64,000 bases of DNA from Agromyces humatus (GTDB taxonomy: Bacteria > Actinomycetota > Actinomycetes > Actinomycetales > Microbacteriaceae). The translations under genes were made by a program, and so were the position numbers. Shown here one piece after another: positions 40,509-49,451 of this stretch. A model generated the notes under the pieces. The model ran no database searches. It saw only the letters and a program-made list of their open reading frames with translations, and was not told where the DNA came from. The stretch lies in contig NZ_JAJQPD010000008.1 in NCBI RefSeq assembly GCF_021228295.1, positions 163,069-227,068 of the forward strand. The letters are read 5' to 3'. Position 1 is the stretch's first letter. Every line of letters begins with the position of its first letter.

Positions 40509-41681
40509 TCAGTCGGCCGGGAGAAAGACCCGGTTCGGGATCTCCTCGTAGTCCGCCGGATCGAGAGTGTCGACGCTGCCGTCGACGATCGCGTCGACCA
40601 GGCCGTCCAGGCCGGTCTCGACCTGCTTGGTCAGCATGCCGTTGCGCTTCTGGCCGTCGGTCTGGGTGTTGCTGGAGGTCTCGAACAGCACGGTGGCGCT
40701 GCCGCGCAGGGCGAACGAGCCGAGCGCGGTGCCCGGCAGGTTGGTGTCCTGGGGATAGAGCGTCAGGGCTCCGAAGCCAGAATTGCCCTGGCCCTGCAGC
40801 GCGTCGTAGACCGCGACGTTGGCCCGGCGCGAGGCGTCGTAGTCGAACTTCGGCCAGTCACCGAACTCGCTCGGGTCGGCGATGAAGCGGCCCGAGATGG
40901 ACAGCGGCGACATCTCGCCGGTGCCCTCGACGGCATAGCAGGACCATTGGTTGTGCAGGTCGACGAAGTAGTCGACGGTGCCGAACTCGGTTTCCAGGCT
41001 GCGGTAGAGGTCGCGGACGGTCTGCGACTCCGGCGTGATGTACCAGCCGGTGTCGGCGCTGTTGCCCGGGAAGTCCGCGGGGGCCGGGACGTAGTCCAGG
41101 TCTGGGTTGAAGTCACGGTTCACGTCGAAGCCGGGCACGTCGGCGCGGTAGTTCCACGACGGCCCCGCACCTGCCAGCTGCGGGAAGTCCGCGACGACGT
41201 CGTCCCAGGACATCTCGTTCTGGCGGGTGTCGTTTTCGCCGCCGTCGACGTTGAGTCGCGGGACCGCCACGATGGTGATGTTCTCGCGCAGCGCCTGAGC
41301 CGCAGGGGTGTTGCTGCCCCACTGGGGGAGCAGGTTGAGCAGCGCCTCTGTGCCGTGGTTCTCGTTGCCGTGGATCTGGGATTCGACCAGAAGCACGGTG
41401 TCGCCGTGGCCGACGCGGGCCTGATAGATCTCGCGCCCCTGGTTGCTGTAGCCGGCAACCTCCACGTCGACGGTGCCGCCAGTGGTGCGCTCGATCTGCT
41501 GGAGCCGCTTCGTCAGCTGGGCGTGGTTGACATAAGCGTCGTTGTTGTTGCCGGGTTCGGTGCCGCAATGCGACTCGGGCGGGATGGCGAAGGCGGGTGC
41601 GGGTGCGGAGAGGACGGCGGCGCCGAGGAGAAGGGCGGCGGCCCCTGAGACGGCGCGGACCTTGGTGTGGGCGAGTGACAT
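40509..41681 (-). CDS. secreted M14 zinc carboxypeptidase
   Basis: 390 residues. Sec signal to about residue 32 (APAFA). Zinc ligands: His104 and Glu107 in SQIHGNENHG, His243 in VDLHNQWS; general base Glu334 in VLFETSSN. NVDGGENDTRQNEMSW and FDVNRDFNPD give the substrate-binding Asn/Arg region. Members remove C-terminal residues from peptides; here extracellular. No neighbour suggests a dedicated substrate. Confidence 0.93.
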   Translation of the reverse strand: MSLAHTKVRAVSGAAALLLGAAVLSAPAPAFAIPPESHCGTEPGNNNDAYVNHAQLTKRLQQIERTTGGTVDVEVAGYSNQGREIYQARVGHGDTVLLVESQIHGNENHGTEALLNLLPQWGSNTPAAQALRENITIVAVPRLNVDGGENDTRQNEMSWDDVVADFPQLAGAGPSWNYRADVPGFDVNRDFNPDLDYVPAPADFPGNSADTGWYITPESQTVRDLYRSLETEFGTVDYFVDLHNQWSCYAVEGTGEMSPLSISGRFIADPSEFGDWPKFDYDASRRANVAVYDALQGQGNSGFGALTLYPQDTNLPGTALGSFALRGSATVLFETSSNTQTDGQKRNGMLTKQVETGLDGLVDAIVDGSVDTLDPADYEEIPNRVFLPAD

Positions 41682-41987
41682 GGAAACCCTTCCGTAGGGA
41701 GAAGTGAATCACTGCAGACTCGCATGCTTCTGGCTGGGCCGCTAGTAGTACTTGGAGATCGCTCTCCTTTACTTGCGCGTCGCACGGTCAGAAGTCGGCG
41801 CCCTACCGTCCGAAGTTGGCGCCGCCCGTCGCGCACCCTCCTCGCTCCCGGGCAGCCCACGGTGATGCGGCGCAAGTCCATCGAGGGTGGCGACGGTGAG
41901 CCCATGCCGCACTACCGACAGTAGGCACGAGGCGTCAGTTGACGATCCTCCAGCGGGAGGGCTCGAGAGCTGCCGTGGTTCTCTTGA

Positions 41988-42206
41988 TTACTCGGTCAGC
42001 TCGAGCGTTGGCAGATCTGACTCGAATGCGACTAATCCGAAGTTGCCGGATAGCCGATAACTTGCTCCCTCCACCCCGAATTCATCGAGGGATCCGAAAT
42101 CAGGCTGGCCGGTTGCGTCTACGGCCGGATGCGCTCCCTTGGATAGCACCCAACTGTCTTCGAGATAGACGTTCTCCAGCTCCGGGATCGACCAGTAGCC
42201 AGTCAA
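41988..42206 (-). CDS. unknown protein, 72 aa
   Basis: TTG start supported by GGAGG 4 nt upstream. MTGYWSIPELENVYLEDSWVLSKG...FGVEGASYRLSGNFGLVAFESDL: soluble, beta-rich, no known family. The 307 bp between it and the peptidase hold no clear gene, only a short open stretch ending near 41924. Confidence 0.55.
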   Translation of the reverse strand: MTGYWSIPELENVYLEDSWVLSKGAHPAVDATGQPDFGSLDEFGVEGASYRLSGNFGLVAFESDLPTLELTE

Positions 42207-42344
42207 CGTGCCTCCACGGTGGCAAGTTCGATCCTGCGCAGATCCATCTCAGCATCATGGCATCTCGCCTCGGTCACCTCGGCGCCGCCCCAAAGCCGAT
42301 CCTCTGCCGGGACGTACTCAGCTCTTTCCGGCAGATGGCCCGTT

Positions 42345-42449
42345 CTAGGCGGTGGCCTCGTCGCGCGGATCCGGAAGATAGGCGGTGATGTCGATCGGCA
42401 CGGTCGGGGGCAGTGCGATCCCGGCGGGGTCGATGGGTGCTGCGGTCAT
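42345..42449 (-). CDS. 34-aa proline-rich peptide coupled to the sigma factor
   Basis: MTAAPIDPAGIALPPTVPID, then ITAYLPDPRDEATA. The ATG overlaps the sigma stop (ATGA) and AAAGGA lies upstream. No signal or membrane segment. Its position as third gene of an ECF operon makes it worth noting; function unknown. Confidence 0.5.
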   Translation of the reverse strand: MTAAPIDPAGIALPPTVPIDITAYLPDPRDEATA

Positions 42450-42976
42450 GGTGTGTTCCTTTCGTATTGGTGTTCGTGAAGGAGTTCACGGAGTTGGATC
42501 CGTGCCCGCTGGTAACGTCCTCGCGCGGTCGACTCGCTGATCCCGAGGATGGTGGCTGCTTCCGGAAGCGTGAATCCATCCCAGAGGACGAGGCGCACGA
42601 GTTCGGATTGGTCGTCCGGGATGGCGTCGAGGGCGGCGCGGATGTCGAGGGTTTCCGCGTCCACGTGTTCGGTCGGGAGCGCCTGCAGATGTTCGCGCAG
42701 CTTGCCTGTGAGGGCGGAATGACGGGCGGCGCCGCGGGCGGCATTGGCAAGGATCCGCCTCGCGACGCCGAACAGCCACATCCGTGCTTGCTCGGACTCA
42801 ACGGGCATTCGATCGCCTCGCCGCCACGCAACCATGAACGTCTCGCTGAGCAGATCAGCGGCGTCGGCCGGGATCGTCACGCGTCTGCCGAAATAACTGA
42901 GGAGGTCGGCGGCGTTGGCCTCGTAGGCGCGCTCCAGGTGTGCCTGTCGCGTCGATCGGCTTCGACGGCGCATCAT
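42446..42976 (-). CDS. ECF-type RNA polymerase sigma factor
   Basis: 176 residues from the ATG that overlaps the upstream stop (another ATG follows directly). Region 2: RAYEANAADLLSYFGRRV...ADAADLLSETFMVAWRRGDRMP...WLFGVARRILAN. Region 4: IPDDQSELVRLVLWDGFTLPEAATILGISESTARGRYQRAR. Directs polymerase to stress or envelope promoters. Coupled to the membrane protein gene upstream, an inverted order compared with the usual sigma then anti-sigma. Confidence 0.92.
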   Translation of the reverse strand: MMRRRSRSTRQAHLERAYEANAADLLSYFGRRVTIPADAADLLSETFMVAWRRGDRMPVESEQARMWLFGVARRILANAARGAARHSALTGKLREHLQALPTEHVDAETLDIRAALDAIPDDQSELVRLVLWDGFTLPEAATILGISESTARGRYQRARIQLRELLHEHQYERNTP

Positions 42977-43638
42977 TGCGCGGAGCCTTCGGCCGTGTCG
43001 TTGCATGGCCCTGCCGCATATTCCAACGAGACACCTTGTTTCAGGTAGCCAGCCTGCTCGAACTCGGCACCGATGCGATGGCTCATGACTTGTGTCGCCG
43101 CAATCGAGTACGTCGCGGGCGGCGGGGTCGCGCCGGAGGCGATGCTGTCCGGGTCGGTGAACGCCACGCGTTGTTCGACGTCGATTTGGTACGCTGCCTC
43201 GATCTCGTCAGCGGTGATGGATGCGATGAGCGGATCCCAGTCGTGATTGGTGAGGAATGTCCGCGCCTCTTCGGTGCGCCGGTCGACTTCCTCGTCCGGT
43301 ACGTCGTGGTCGCGATAGTTGGGTTCTACGCGAATGAAGACTTCGCAGAGGCCGAGGTCGGATCCGTCCGGCAACTCGAAGCTGCGCTGCGCGACGACGT
43401 CGGGGGTCCAGCCCAGCCAGTCGATCACGGCCGGGCCGGCCGTTGCCGCGGTGACGCCCAAGCCGACGATACCGATACCCAGGGCGGAGCCTGCGATCAG
43501 CTTGCGCAGGAACGTTGTTCCCCGCGGAGCTTCGGCGAGGACGGCGCACGCAGTCGCTTTCGCGTGTTCGGCGGTGGCGGGATCAGACCCCAGCGCCGGT
43601 GGTGCAGCGTGCCGCACCGCCTCATCCAACCAGTCCAT
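42973..43638 (-). CDS. single-pass membrane protein upstream of the sigma factor (possible anti-sigma)
   Basis: 221 residues: about 45 cytoplasmic residues, one membrane helix (FLRKLIAGSALGIGIVGLGVTAAT), then a 150-residue external domain with two Cys (LGLCEV, AGPCND). The topology and operon fit an anti-sigma or sensor, but the ZAS zinc motif is absent. Its stop overlaps the sigma start. Confidence 0.7.
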   Translation of the reverse strand: MDWLDEAVRHAAPPALGSDPATAEHAKATACAVLAEAPRGTTFLRKLIAGSALGIGIVGLGVTAATAGPAVIDWLGWTPDVVAQRSFELPDGSDLGLCEVFIRVEPNYRDHDVPDEEVDRRTEEARTFLTNHDWDPLIASITADEIEAAYQIDVEQRVAFTDPDSIASGATPPPATYSIAATQVMSHRIGAEFEQAGYLKQGVSLEYAAGPCNDTAEGSAQ

Positions 43639-43840
43639 CGCCCTGCCCTTCGTGGAGTGCCTTCACATAGGACATGTCCGGAAAGGCGCCGTCCTTAACA
43701 GCTATCGCGAAGCTTGTTTCGGCCGGACTGCCTTCGAGAAGCCGCAGACAGCGTACGTGTGCGCTTTCGTGCACTCCGGATCCGTCGACGGCCTTCCGCT
43801 GACGGGCCGGCGCGCCACGGGCGGCGCGACGCGCGGAGGG

Positions 43841-44506
43841 TCATCCGTTGGGCGAGATGATACTTACGGTTCGAGTGGGTGCGGGTCGTGTGGCGAGCAC
43901 CATGGCGACGATTCCGAGGAAGACTCCGGCGGTCGACCGCACCAACATGTCGAGCCCGACCAGCGCGCTCACGACCTCCTGATTGGACGACGCCGTGCCC
44001 GCCGCGACGATCAGCATCTGCAGCAGAGAGGGCACGATGACCGCGATCAGCGACCAGCTCGGCGCCCAGTTCCACGGCGACGGTATGACGCCGGCTCGCG
44101 CGATCTGCACGGACGCCACAGCTGCCAGAACCACCTTGAACAGGGTGTCAGCGGTGCCCAGCGCGAGCTGCTGATCCAGCGTCAGCTGCGTCAGTAGACC
44201 AAGGCTCAACAGGATCTGGTCCGCGAAGGTCCAAATCGCGAGAAGGGCGAGTACCCCGGTGCCGAAGGGGCGGTGTCCGGTGGCGCTGCCGGCTCCTCGG
44301 ATGCCGAATGCGAAGATCAGCAGCGCGATCGAGAACAACCCAGGCGCCACGAATCCTGATCCGGGGATGGACAAGAGCATGGGAGCGGCGACGGCGCCCA
44401 CCAGCGTCGACACGATCAGGAACGCTCCGCCGAGTATCCACGCTCGCCGAGCGTCTCGCATCGTCGCGTCGTCGCGCGGTCGAGGACTGGTCACGAGCCG
44501 CAGCAT
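43841..44506 (-). CDS. polytopic membrane protein
   Basis: 221 residues from the ATG at 44506, chosen for GGAGGGAG upstream. Six predicted membrane helices, no transport or enzyme signature. Divergent from the Pr6Pr gene. Function unknown. Confidence 0.75.
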   Translation of the reverse strand: MLRLVTSPRPRDDATMRDARRAWILGGAFLIVSTLVGAVAAPMLLSIPGSGFVAPGLFSIALLIFAFGIRGAGSATGHRPFGTGVLALLAIWTFADQILLSLGLLTQLTLDQQLALGTADTLFKVVLAAVASVQIARAGVIPSPWNWAPSWSLIAVIVPSLLQMLIVAAGTASSNQEVVSALVGLDMLVRSTAGVFLGIVAMVLATRPAPTRTVSIISPNG

Positions 44507-44636
44507 ATCTGCTCCCTCCCGGCCGGCACGGTGCCATCTCGTGAGCACCCCCGCAACATCGAGGGCAATCGCGCTGAGGGTTCCGCCATCGGCCAAACCA
44601 TGGAGAGCGCTGGGTGGGGGTTGGTTCCCGCGTGGT

Positions 44637-44642
44637 TAGGCT
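44637..44642 (+). promoter_or_regulatory. -10 box, leaderless (TAGGCT)
   Basis: TAGGCT, 7 nt before the ATG at 44650. Confidence 0.5.
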
Positions 44643-44649
44643 GACCGGC

Positions 44650-45285
44650 ATGACCCAGCGGAGCGCGCTCTTGACGGCCGCCAGCACGATCGCGCTGGTC
44701 CGGATGGTCGAGGGTGCGCTGTGCATCGCGGTTCTCGCCTATGCCTACGGCCTGCGCGTTGCGGCCGGCGACAGCAACCTCTTCGACTACTTCGGCTATT
44801 TCACCAACCAGACCAGTCTTCTCGCAAGCGTCGCGCTGATCACCACTGGCATGTTCGCCATCCTCGGACGACATGTGCCGGGTTGGCTGTCCACGCTGCG
44901 AGGAATCACCACCGCGTGCCTGCTCGTTGTCGCGGTCGTCTACAACGTCCTTGTGCCCGGCGCAGGGTCCGCACCGCCCTGGGTGAGCGTTGTCCTCCAC
45001 GTCGTGTTCCCGATCGCTGTCACGCTCGACTGGGCGCTCGTCGGAGACCGTCCGCCCCTGTCTTGGCGGCGGCTCTGGGTCGTCCTCCCTTACCCGCTCA
45101 TCTGGGTGGGAGTCGTCCTCGCTCGCGGCGCGATCGACGGATGGGTCCCGTACGGCTTCCTCCTTCCTGAACGAGGACTCCTCTCCCTCTTCGCCCATGT
45201 CGTCGGACTGGTCGGCGCACTGCTCGCGGCCGGCGCCCTGGTCTGGGCCGCGAGCCGGCTGCACGTACCTCGGTCGATCGCTTGA
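44650..45285 (+). CDS. Pr6Pr family membrane protein
   Basis: 211 residues, six predicted helices. FDYFGYFTNQTSLLASVALI and LHVVFPIAVTLDWALVG are typical of the Pr6Pr (FAR-17a/AIG1-like) family, whose activity in bacteria is unknown. Start at 44650 rather than 12 codons earlier because of the leaderless box. Confidence 0.85.
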   Translation: MTQRSALLTAASTIALVRMVEGALCIAVLAYAYGLRVAAGDSNLFDYFGYFTNQTSLLASVALITTGMFAILGRHVPGWLSTLRGITTACLLVVAVVYNVLVPGAGSAPPWVSVVLHVVFPIAVTLDWALVGDRPPLSWRRLWVVLPYPLIWVGVVLARGAIDGWVPYGFLLPERGLLSLFAHVVGLVGALLAAGALVWAASRLHVPRSIA

Positions 45286-45368
45286 GCAATAGGGCGATCC
45301 CGGCGCTGAGCGCACGGGACGGCAATCGCATGATCGATGTGGGTGACCAACGGTTCCGGGAGATCGCA

Positions 45369-45374
45369 TACGCT
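45369..45374 (+). promoter_or_regulatory. -10 box of the broken lipoprotein gene (TACGCT)
   Basis: TACGCT, 6 nt before the ATG at 45381. Confidence 0.45.
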
Positions 45375-45380
45375 CGGGCC

Positions 45381-45830
45381 ATGTCGCGATGATTTCCGCT
45401 GGCCGCCCGATCAACGGTTGGCTTGATAGGCGCGCTCGTTTCCGTGGGGCTGTTGGCGGGGTGCAGCCTCTTCGAACTGAAGTTGTCGTCTCCCACCGAG
45501 GTCGAGACAGCGAACCTGCGGATCTCAGCTGATCAGATCAGGTATTCCTTCGACGGCTACTGCGGAGTCGGAGTGAAGATCGAGAACACGAGCGACCGCA
45601 CGGTGCATTTCGCCGAAGACGACGTCGAGATCTTCGACGGCGCGAGCTTCACCGAATGGGACCCCGTTCACGGATGTCCACACGGGGGATGAGGTCAGCG
45701 GTTACGTCGTCAACGAGTTCCCGACAACGATCGATCCCGGCGCGGGTCAAAAACCATCGCTTCTGACCCGCTCGTGGACAGAGTTCTCCCCGGTCGACCC
45801 CGCCACCGGGTCACACGCAACGAGCACGGG
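45381..45830 (+). pseudogene. lipoprotein gene with nonsense codon and frameshift
   Basis: The ATG at 45381 is followed by TCG CGA TGA, so codon 4 is a stop (TGG to TGA is the simplest event). Reading on gives FPLAARSTVGLIGALVSVGLLAGCSLF, a lipobox signal, and an ANLRISADQIRYSFDGYCGVGVKIENTSDRTVHFAEDD domain. Near 45680 the frame must shift to continue as DVHTGDEVSGYVVNEFPTTIDPGAG. A TTG at 45423 could still start a short product. End position approximate. Confidence 0.6.
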
Positions 45831-45841
45831 CGTCTCGAGAG

Positions 45842-47416
45842 CTAGCCGACCTTGGGGAGCAACCGGCCGCTGGTGCGGTACCAGGCGACCTCCCCGCTCG
45901 GGCCGCGCACGAAGTCGGAGCGGGGCGAGAGGGGGCTCGCGCCCACCACGTGGTCGTCGCGGTAGAAGTCCACGTACTCGGGCGCCGCTTCGTCGGCCAC
46001 CGAGCCATCCGGATTCAGTGGGCGAATGCGCAGCCGGCCGCTCTCGGCGGTGAACTCGAGCGTCACCCTCGCCGTGTTGCCGTCGGGCCCGATCTCGGCG
46101 AGGTCGTACCGACCTTCGTAGGGGGCCAGCTGCGCAGCGGTTCTGATTCGGGGATCGGCCGGCAGGTTGTGGACGCCGGCGAACCGCGACAACGCCCAGT
46201 CGTCTTGGAAGAAGTTGCTCAGGAGCTTCGGGCCATCCTCGGAGTTCGTGAGCATGGCGATGCCGAAATTCCGTTCGGGAACGAAGAGGAACCCGCTGTG
46301 CTGCCCGGGCCAATCGCCGCCGTGCTGCACGACGCGGACCCCTTCGGCGGTCGGCCGCACCCGGAAGCTGACTGCGTACCCGTCGATCTCGATGAAGATC
46401 GTTCCCCCCGGGCCCGGATGCGAGTGCATCGCCTCGAGCGAACCAGGGCTGAGGATGGGACGGCCATCGGGTCCGGTGCCGTCGCCCAGGTGGAAGCGCA
46501 GGTAGCTCAGTTGATCGCGAGCGCTCGAGATGAGGGCGCCGGTCGGGTTGAGCGACCTCGGGACATACCAGAAGGACGGATCCAGTACCGCCTTGCCCTC
46601 GACCACGCTGTGGGCGCCGGTGAAGGTGTGTCCGACGAGGTCGTCGGTGAAGAACCGGGTCTGGTCGAGGCCCAGCGGGTCGAGCACGAGCTCCTGCATG
46701 GCTTGCTCGAAGGTCGTTCCGTGCACCTTCGCTACCACGCGGCCCGCGAGCACGACTGCGGCGTTGTTGTAGAAGAACGTGGACCCGAGCGGCGTCAGCT
46801 GAGGAAGGCCCACCATGCTCGCCACGTAGCGCTCGATCGCGTCCTCACCCCGCCCGAAGTCCTCGAGGTCGTCACCGAACCAGCCGGCGGTGTGGTTCAG
46901 CAGGTGCCGTACGGTCACGTCGGCCGCCACGTCGTGGTCGGCGACGGTGAACTCCGGCACATAGGTGCGCACGGCCCGGTCGAGGTCCACCTTGCCCGCA
47001 TCGACCAGGCGCATCATCGCGGTCCCGGTGAACGTCTTGGTCGTCGATCCGATGCGGAACAACGAGTGCTCGTCCACCGGCACCGGAGCGTCGACGCTGG
47101 CGATGCCATAGCCTCGCACATGCTCGTTCCCGTCGTGCAGTACCGCCACCGCGACGCCGGGCACCGCGTACTCCTCCATCGCCGACTGGATCTTGGCGTC
47201 GAGCTCGGCGAAGAGGGCGTCGGACGCGCTGGGCGACGATGCAACCGTCGGGCCGGTGCTCCCTGTCGGGCTCGAAGCACCCGGGTCCTCGGCGGTGCAT
47301 CCCGCCACCGCCGTGCCGGTGGCCACGATGGCAGCCAGGTCGGCGGACCGCCGCAGCATGGACCGCCTCGACATCGTCCGCGACGCAGACGGAACTTCGT
47401 TGTCCAGCAGGCCCAT
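45842..47416 (-). CDS. serine beta-lactamase-like hydrolase, Tat lipoprotein
   Basis: 524 residues from the ATG at 47416 (AAGGGGG upstream). Twin-arginine signal RRSMLRRSADLAAIVATGTAVAGC with lipidation expected at Cys40. Class C/EstB-like fold: Ser124-x-x-Lys127 (SLFRIGSTTK), Tyr216-x-Asn218 (FFYNN), and QHGGDWPG as the third motif. A C-terminal domain of about 120 residues follows. Likely an exported esterase or D-aminopeptidase rather than a resistance enzyme. The same frame continues upstream into a ligase remnant. Confidence 0.9.
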   Translation of the reverse strand: MGLLDNEVPSASRTMSRRSMLRRSADLAAIVATGTAVAGCTAEDPGASSPTGSTGPTVASSPSASDALFAELDAKIQSAMEEYAVPGVAVAVLHDGNEHVRGYGIASVDAPVPVDEHSLFRIGSTTKTFTGTAMMRLVDAGKVDLDRAVRTYVPEFTVADHDVAADVTVRHLLNHTAGWFGDDLEDFGRGEDAIERYVASMVGLPQLTPLGSTFFYNNAAVVLAGRVVAKVHGTTFEQAMQELVLDPLGLDQTRFFTDDLVGHTFTGAHSVVEGKAVLDPSFWYVPRSLNPTGALISSARDQLSYLRFHLGDGTGPDGRPILSPGSLEAMHSHPGPGGTIFIEIDGYAVSFRVRPTAEGVRVVQHGGDWPGQHSGFLFVPERNFGIAMLTNSEDGPKLLSNFFQDDWALSRFAGVHNLPADPRIRTAAQLAPYEGRYDLAEIGPDGNTARVTLEFTAESGRLRIRPLNPDGSVADEAAPEYVDFYRDDHVVGASPLSPRSDFVRGPSGEVAWYRTSGRLLPKVG

Positions 47417-47451
47417 CGTTGCCCCCTTGCGCCGAGTCTGGCAGATCCTAC

Positions 47452-47626
47452 TCGGCCGGCGCGACCACAGCGAGACCGCCTCGTCGCACACCACGACCAT
47501 TCTGAATCCGTCCCACTCGGGCACGTACATGCAACCGCCAGGCATCGACGCCGGTTCGGGGAGGTCGGCAACAACCTTCGCGAGAGCGACCTCAGGCGGA
47601 ATCCGCACTGTTGCGGGCAATGTCAC
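47452..47626 (-). pseudogene. N-terminal remnant of an ATP-dependent DNA ligase
   Basis: 58 residues, PEVALAKVVADLPEPASMPGG then YVPEWDGFRMVVV..VSLWSRR, correspond to the start of an ATP-dependent ligase whose motif I is normally EPKWDGFR; here Lys is Glu. Only this stub remains, in frame with the beta-lactamase-like gene. The 350 bp up to 47975 contain no intact gene; one minus-strand stretch near 47750-47830 (LIPVGLGFKDQDGKLDVTIS) may be the tail of another lost gene. Confidence 0.65.
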
Positions 47627-47974
47627 CCTGTAAGCGTCCCAACGATCTCCATACGGGCATGTGGGTGGCGTGTTGGCTCCTCCGCCGATATCCCAACCGA
47701 TCGGATCCCCACTCTGAAGGCCCTCGTTGTCGCACCTACTCTGACGGTGAGATCGTGACGTCGAGCTTGCCGTCTTGGTCCTTGAACCCGAGGCCGACCG
47801 GGATCAGTCCCCATGTTCGGAGGTGAGATCCGCTAACTCGTGGCCGCTACGTTTCCGTCGCGCAACTGGCGGAACGACCTGGCTTTTGGGCTCGCATAGC
47901 GTTGCGACGCTGGCGTGCAACCTGCCGGAACCTTGGTTCTCCTTCCGGACCGCGCGGTTCGGATCCGTCAGACG

Positions 47975-48676
47975 TCACGAGCGACCCGTATCAGCCCAGC
48001 CGTTCTCGAGCTCGACGCCGCTTCCGTCGAGCGTCGACTCGAACGCGAGAAACACGTCGACGAGTGCATCCCGGTCGGTGAAGTACCGCGCGTAGTAGGC
48101 CTCGAGCTCGGGGGCGAACCCGCCGTCGAGCACGACCTGGGAACCGAGGTAGGCGAACAGCTCGTTGGCACGGTTCTCTGACCGGTCGCCGACCGAAGCC
48201 GCGATCTGTCCGAGCACGCCGTCGTCGGCGGGCACCCGCAGGAGCTCCGCCTCGACGAGCACATCGACCTCATCGCGCTCTGCGGGATCCAGTCGGGCAT
48301 ACACGGCATGCAGAAGCTCGTGCGCGGCCGTCGTCACCATCATCGGCCGCAGTCGCGCATCCTCGGGCTTGAAGATCGAGATGACGTCGTACCCGGTGTA
48401 GCACCCGACCGTCGTGCCGCCGTCGGATTCATCGGGCTCGAACGCACGCGGGTCGCAAGCTTGCGACAACTCGTCTTGGTCGCGAAATCGTGGCCGGGCA
48501 TCGAAGAAGATCTCGCGCCCCTCGGCCGTGAGGAACGCCTCATCGGCGAGCGCCGCGATCTCGGCGTCGGGACGGTTGATGATGAGCCCCCCGGGTGTGG
48601 TGAGCTCGAGCATGACCAAGAGTCCGCCGAGGGTCAGCACGCCGGCGAGGACGACGGTGAGTGCGTTCCGGGTCAC
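47975..48676 (-). CDS. membrane-anchored HExxH protein, putative metallopeptidase
   Basis: 233 residues, GTG start. N-terminal membrane segment (TVVLAGVLTLGGLLVMLEL) then an extracellular domain with His119-Glu-Leu-Leu-His123 (TTAAHELLHAVYARL), the classic zinc-metallopeptidase motif; a downstream acidic helix (ENRANELFAYLGSQV) has Glu residues placed to be the third ligand. No named family recognised. Confidence 0.75.
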   Translation of the reverse strand: MTRNALTVVLAGVLTLGGLLVMLELTTPGGLIINRPDAEIAALADEAFLTAEGREIFFDARPRFRDQDELSQACDPRAFEPDESDGGTTVGCYTGYDVISIFKPEDARLRPMMVTTAAHELLHAVYARLDPAERDEVDVLVEAELLRVPADDGVLGQIAASVGDRSENRANELFAYLGSQVVLDGGFAPELEAYYARYFTDRDALVDVFLAFESTLDGSGVELENGWADTGRS

Positions 48677-48787
48677 GATGGCGAGTATGCCACGGCGGAT
48701 GACCCAACACGGCCTGGGCCGCGGCCGCCGACCACGCGTTGCCGGTCTCTCCTACGATGCGCATCACGCCACCGCATTTCATCACTT

Positions 48788-48836
48788 GCCGGAATCCCGC
48801 GCGCGCGATGGAGTCCGCGACCGCAGGGATTCCGGC
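48788..48836. repeat. 11-bp inverted repeat, possible terminator
   Basis: GCCGGAATCCC (48788-48798) and GGGATTCCGGC (48826-48836), 27 bp apart, in the 230-bp gap between two minus-strand genes. Confidence 0.6.
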
Positions 48837-48909
48837 GCTCCGCCGGGATCCCGTACTAATCGAGCCCCCCGTGCGCATTTGACGAGCGTGAAACCAGCGG
48901 CCGGTCGAT

Positions 48910-49179
48910 CTACCAGACGGTGCCGCCGCCGACCGAGATGCCGCCCCACGTGAGCGCGATGAAGATTGCGGCGAACACGACGGGCGCGATGCCCTTGCCG
49001 TTGCGCGCGAGCCCCTTGAAGAGCGCGATCACGGTAAGGATTGCGGCGACGATCGAGAGGCCGCCGCCGAGGATAAGCCCGATGAACAGCGGGATGGGCA
49101 TGAGCACGAGGCCAGCCAGCGCGAACCAGAACGCGGCCCAGGCAGCCGGATTAGAGCGGCGTTCGATGGAGGAGGACAT
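48910..49179 (-). CDS. small membrane protein, 89 aa
   Basis: Three hydrophobic segments (AFWFALAGLVLMPIPLFIGLILGG, LSIVAAILTVIALFKGLA, APVVFAAIFIALTWGG) in a DUF4190-like layout. Function unknown. Confidence 0.75.
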   Translation of the reverse strand: MSSSIERRSNPAAWAAFWFALAGLVLMPIPLFIGLILGGGLSIVAAILTVIALFKGLARNGKGIAPVVFAAIFIALTWGGISVGGGTVW

Positions 49180-49439
49180 GCTTCATCATCTCGTGTCCGC
49201 AGCCCGCAGCCCGTGAGACCCGCGCTGCTCGTCCAGCTGAGCGCGTCCACTCGACGATCGGCGATCGGGCATATCTCGCGATTGCCGCGCGCCGGATGCG
49301 ATCGAATCAGAGATTCGGCCTGCGTCGCGAGGCGTGGGAGGGCCGCCGCGGCAGCGCTCGCCAGTGCCCCGCGGACTCCGGGGGCAAGCCCCCTGCGAGC
49401 TCGGGGGTCACCTCCACAGCCGCGTCGCGCTACCGGCGA

Positions 49440-49445
49440 TAACTT
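49440..49445 (+). promoter_or_regulatory. -10 box, leaderless (TAACTT)
   Basis: TAACTT, 6 nt before the ATG at 49452. Confidence 0.5.
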
Positions 49446-49451
49446 CTGGCC

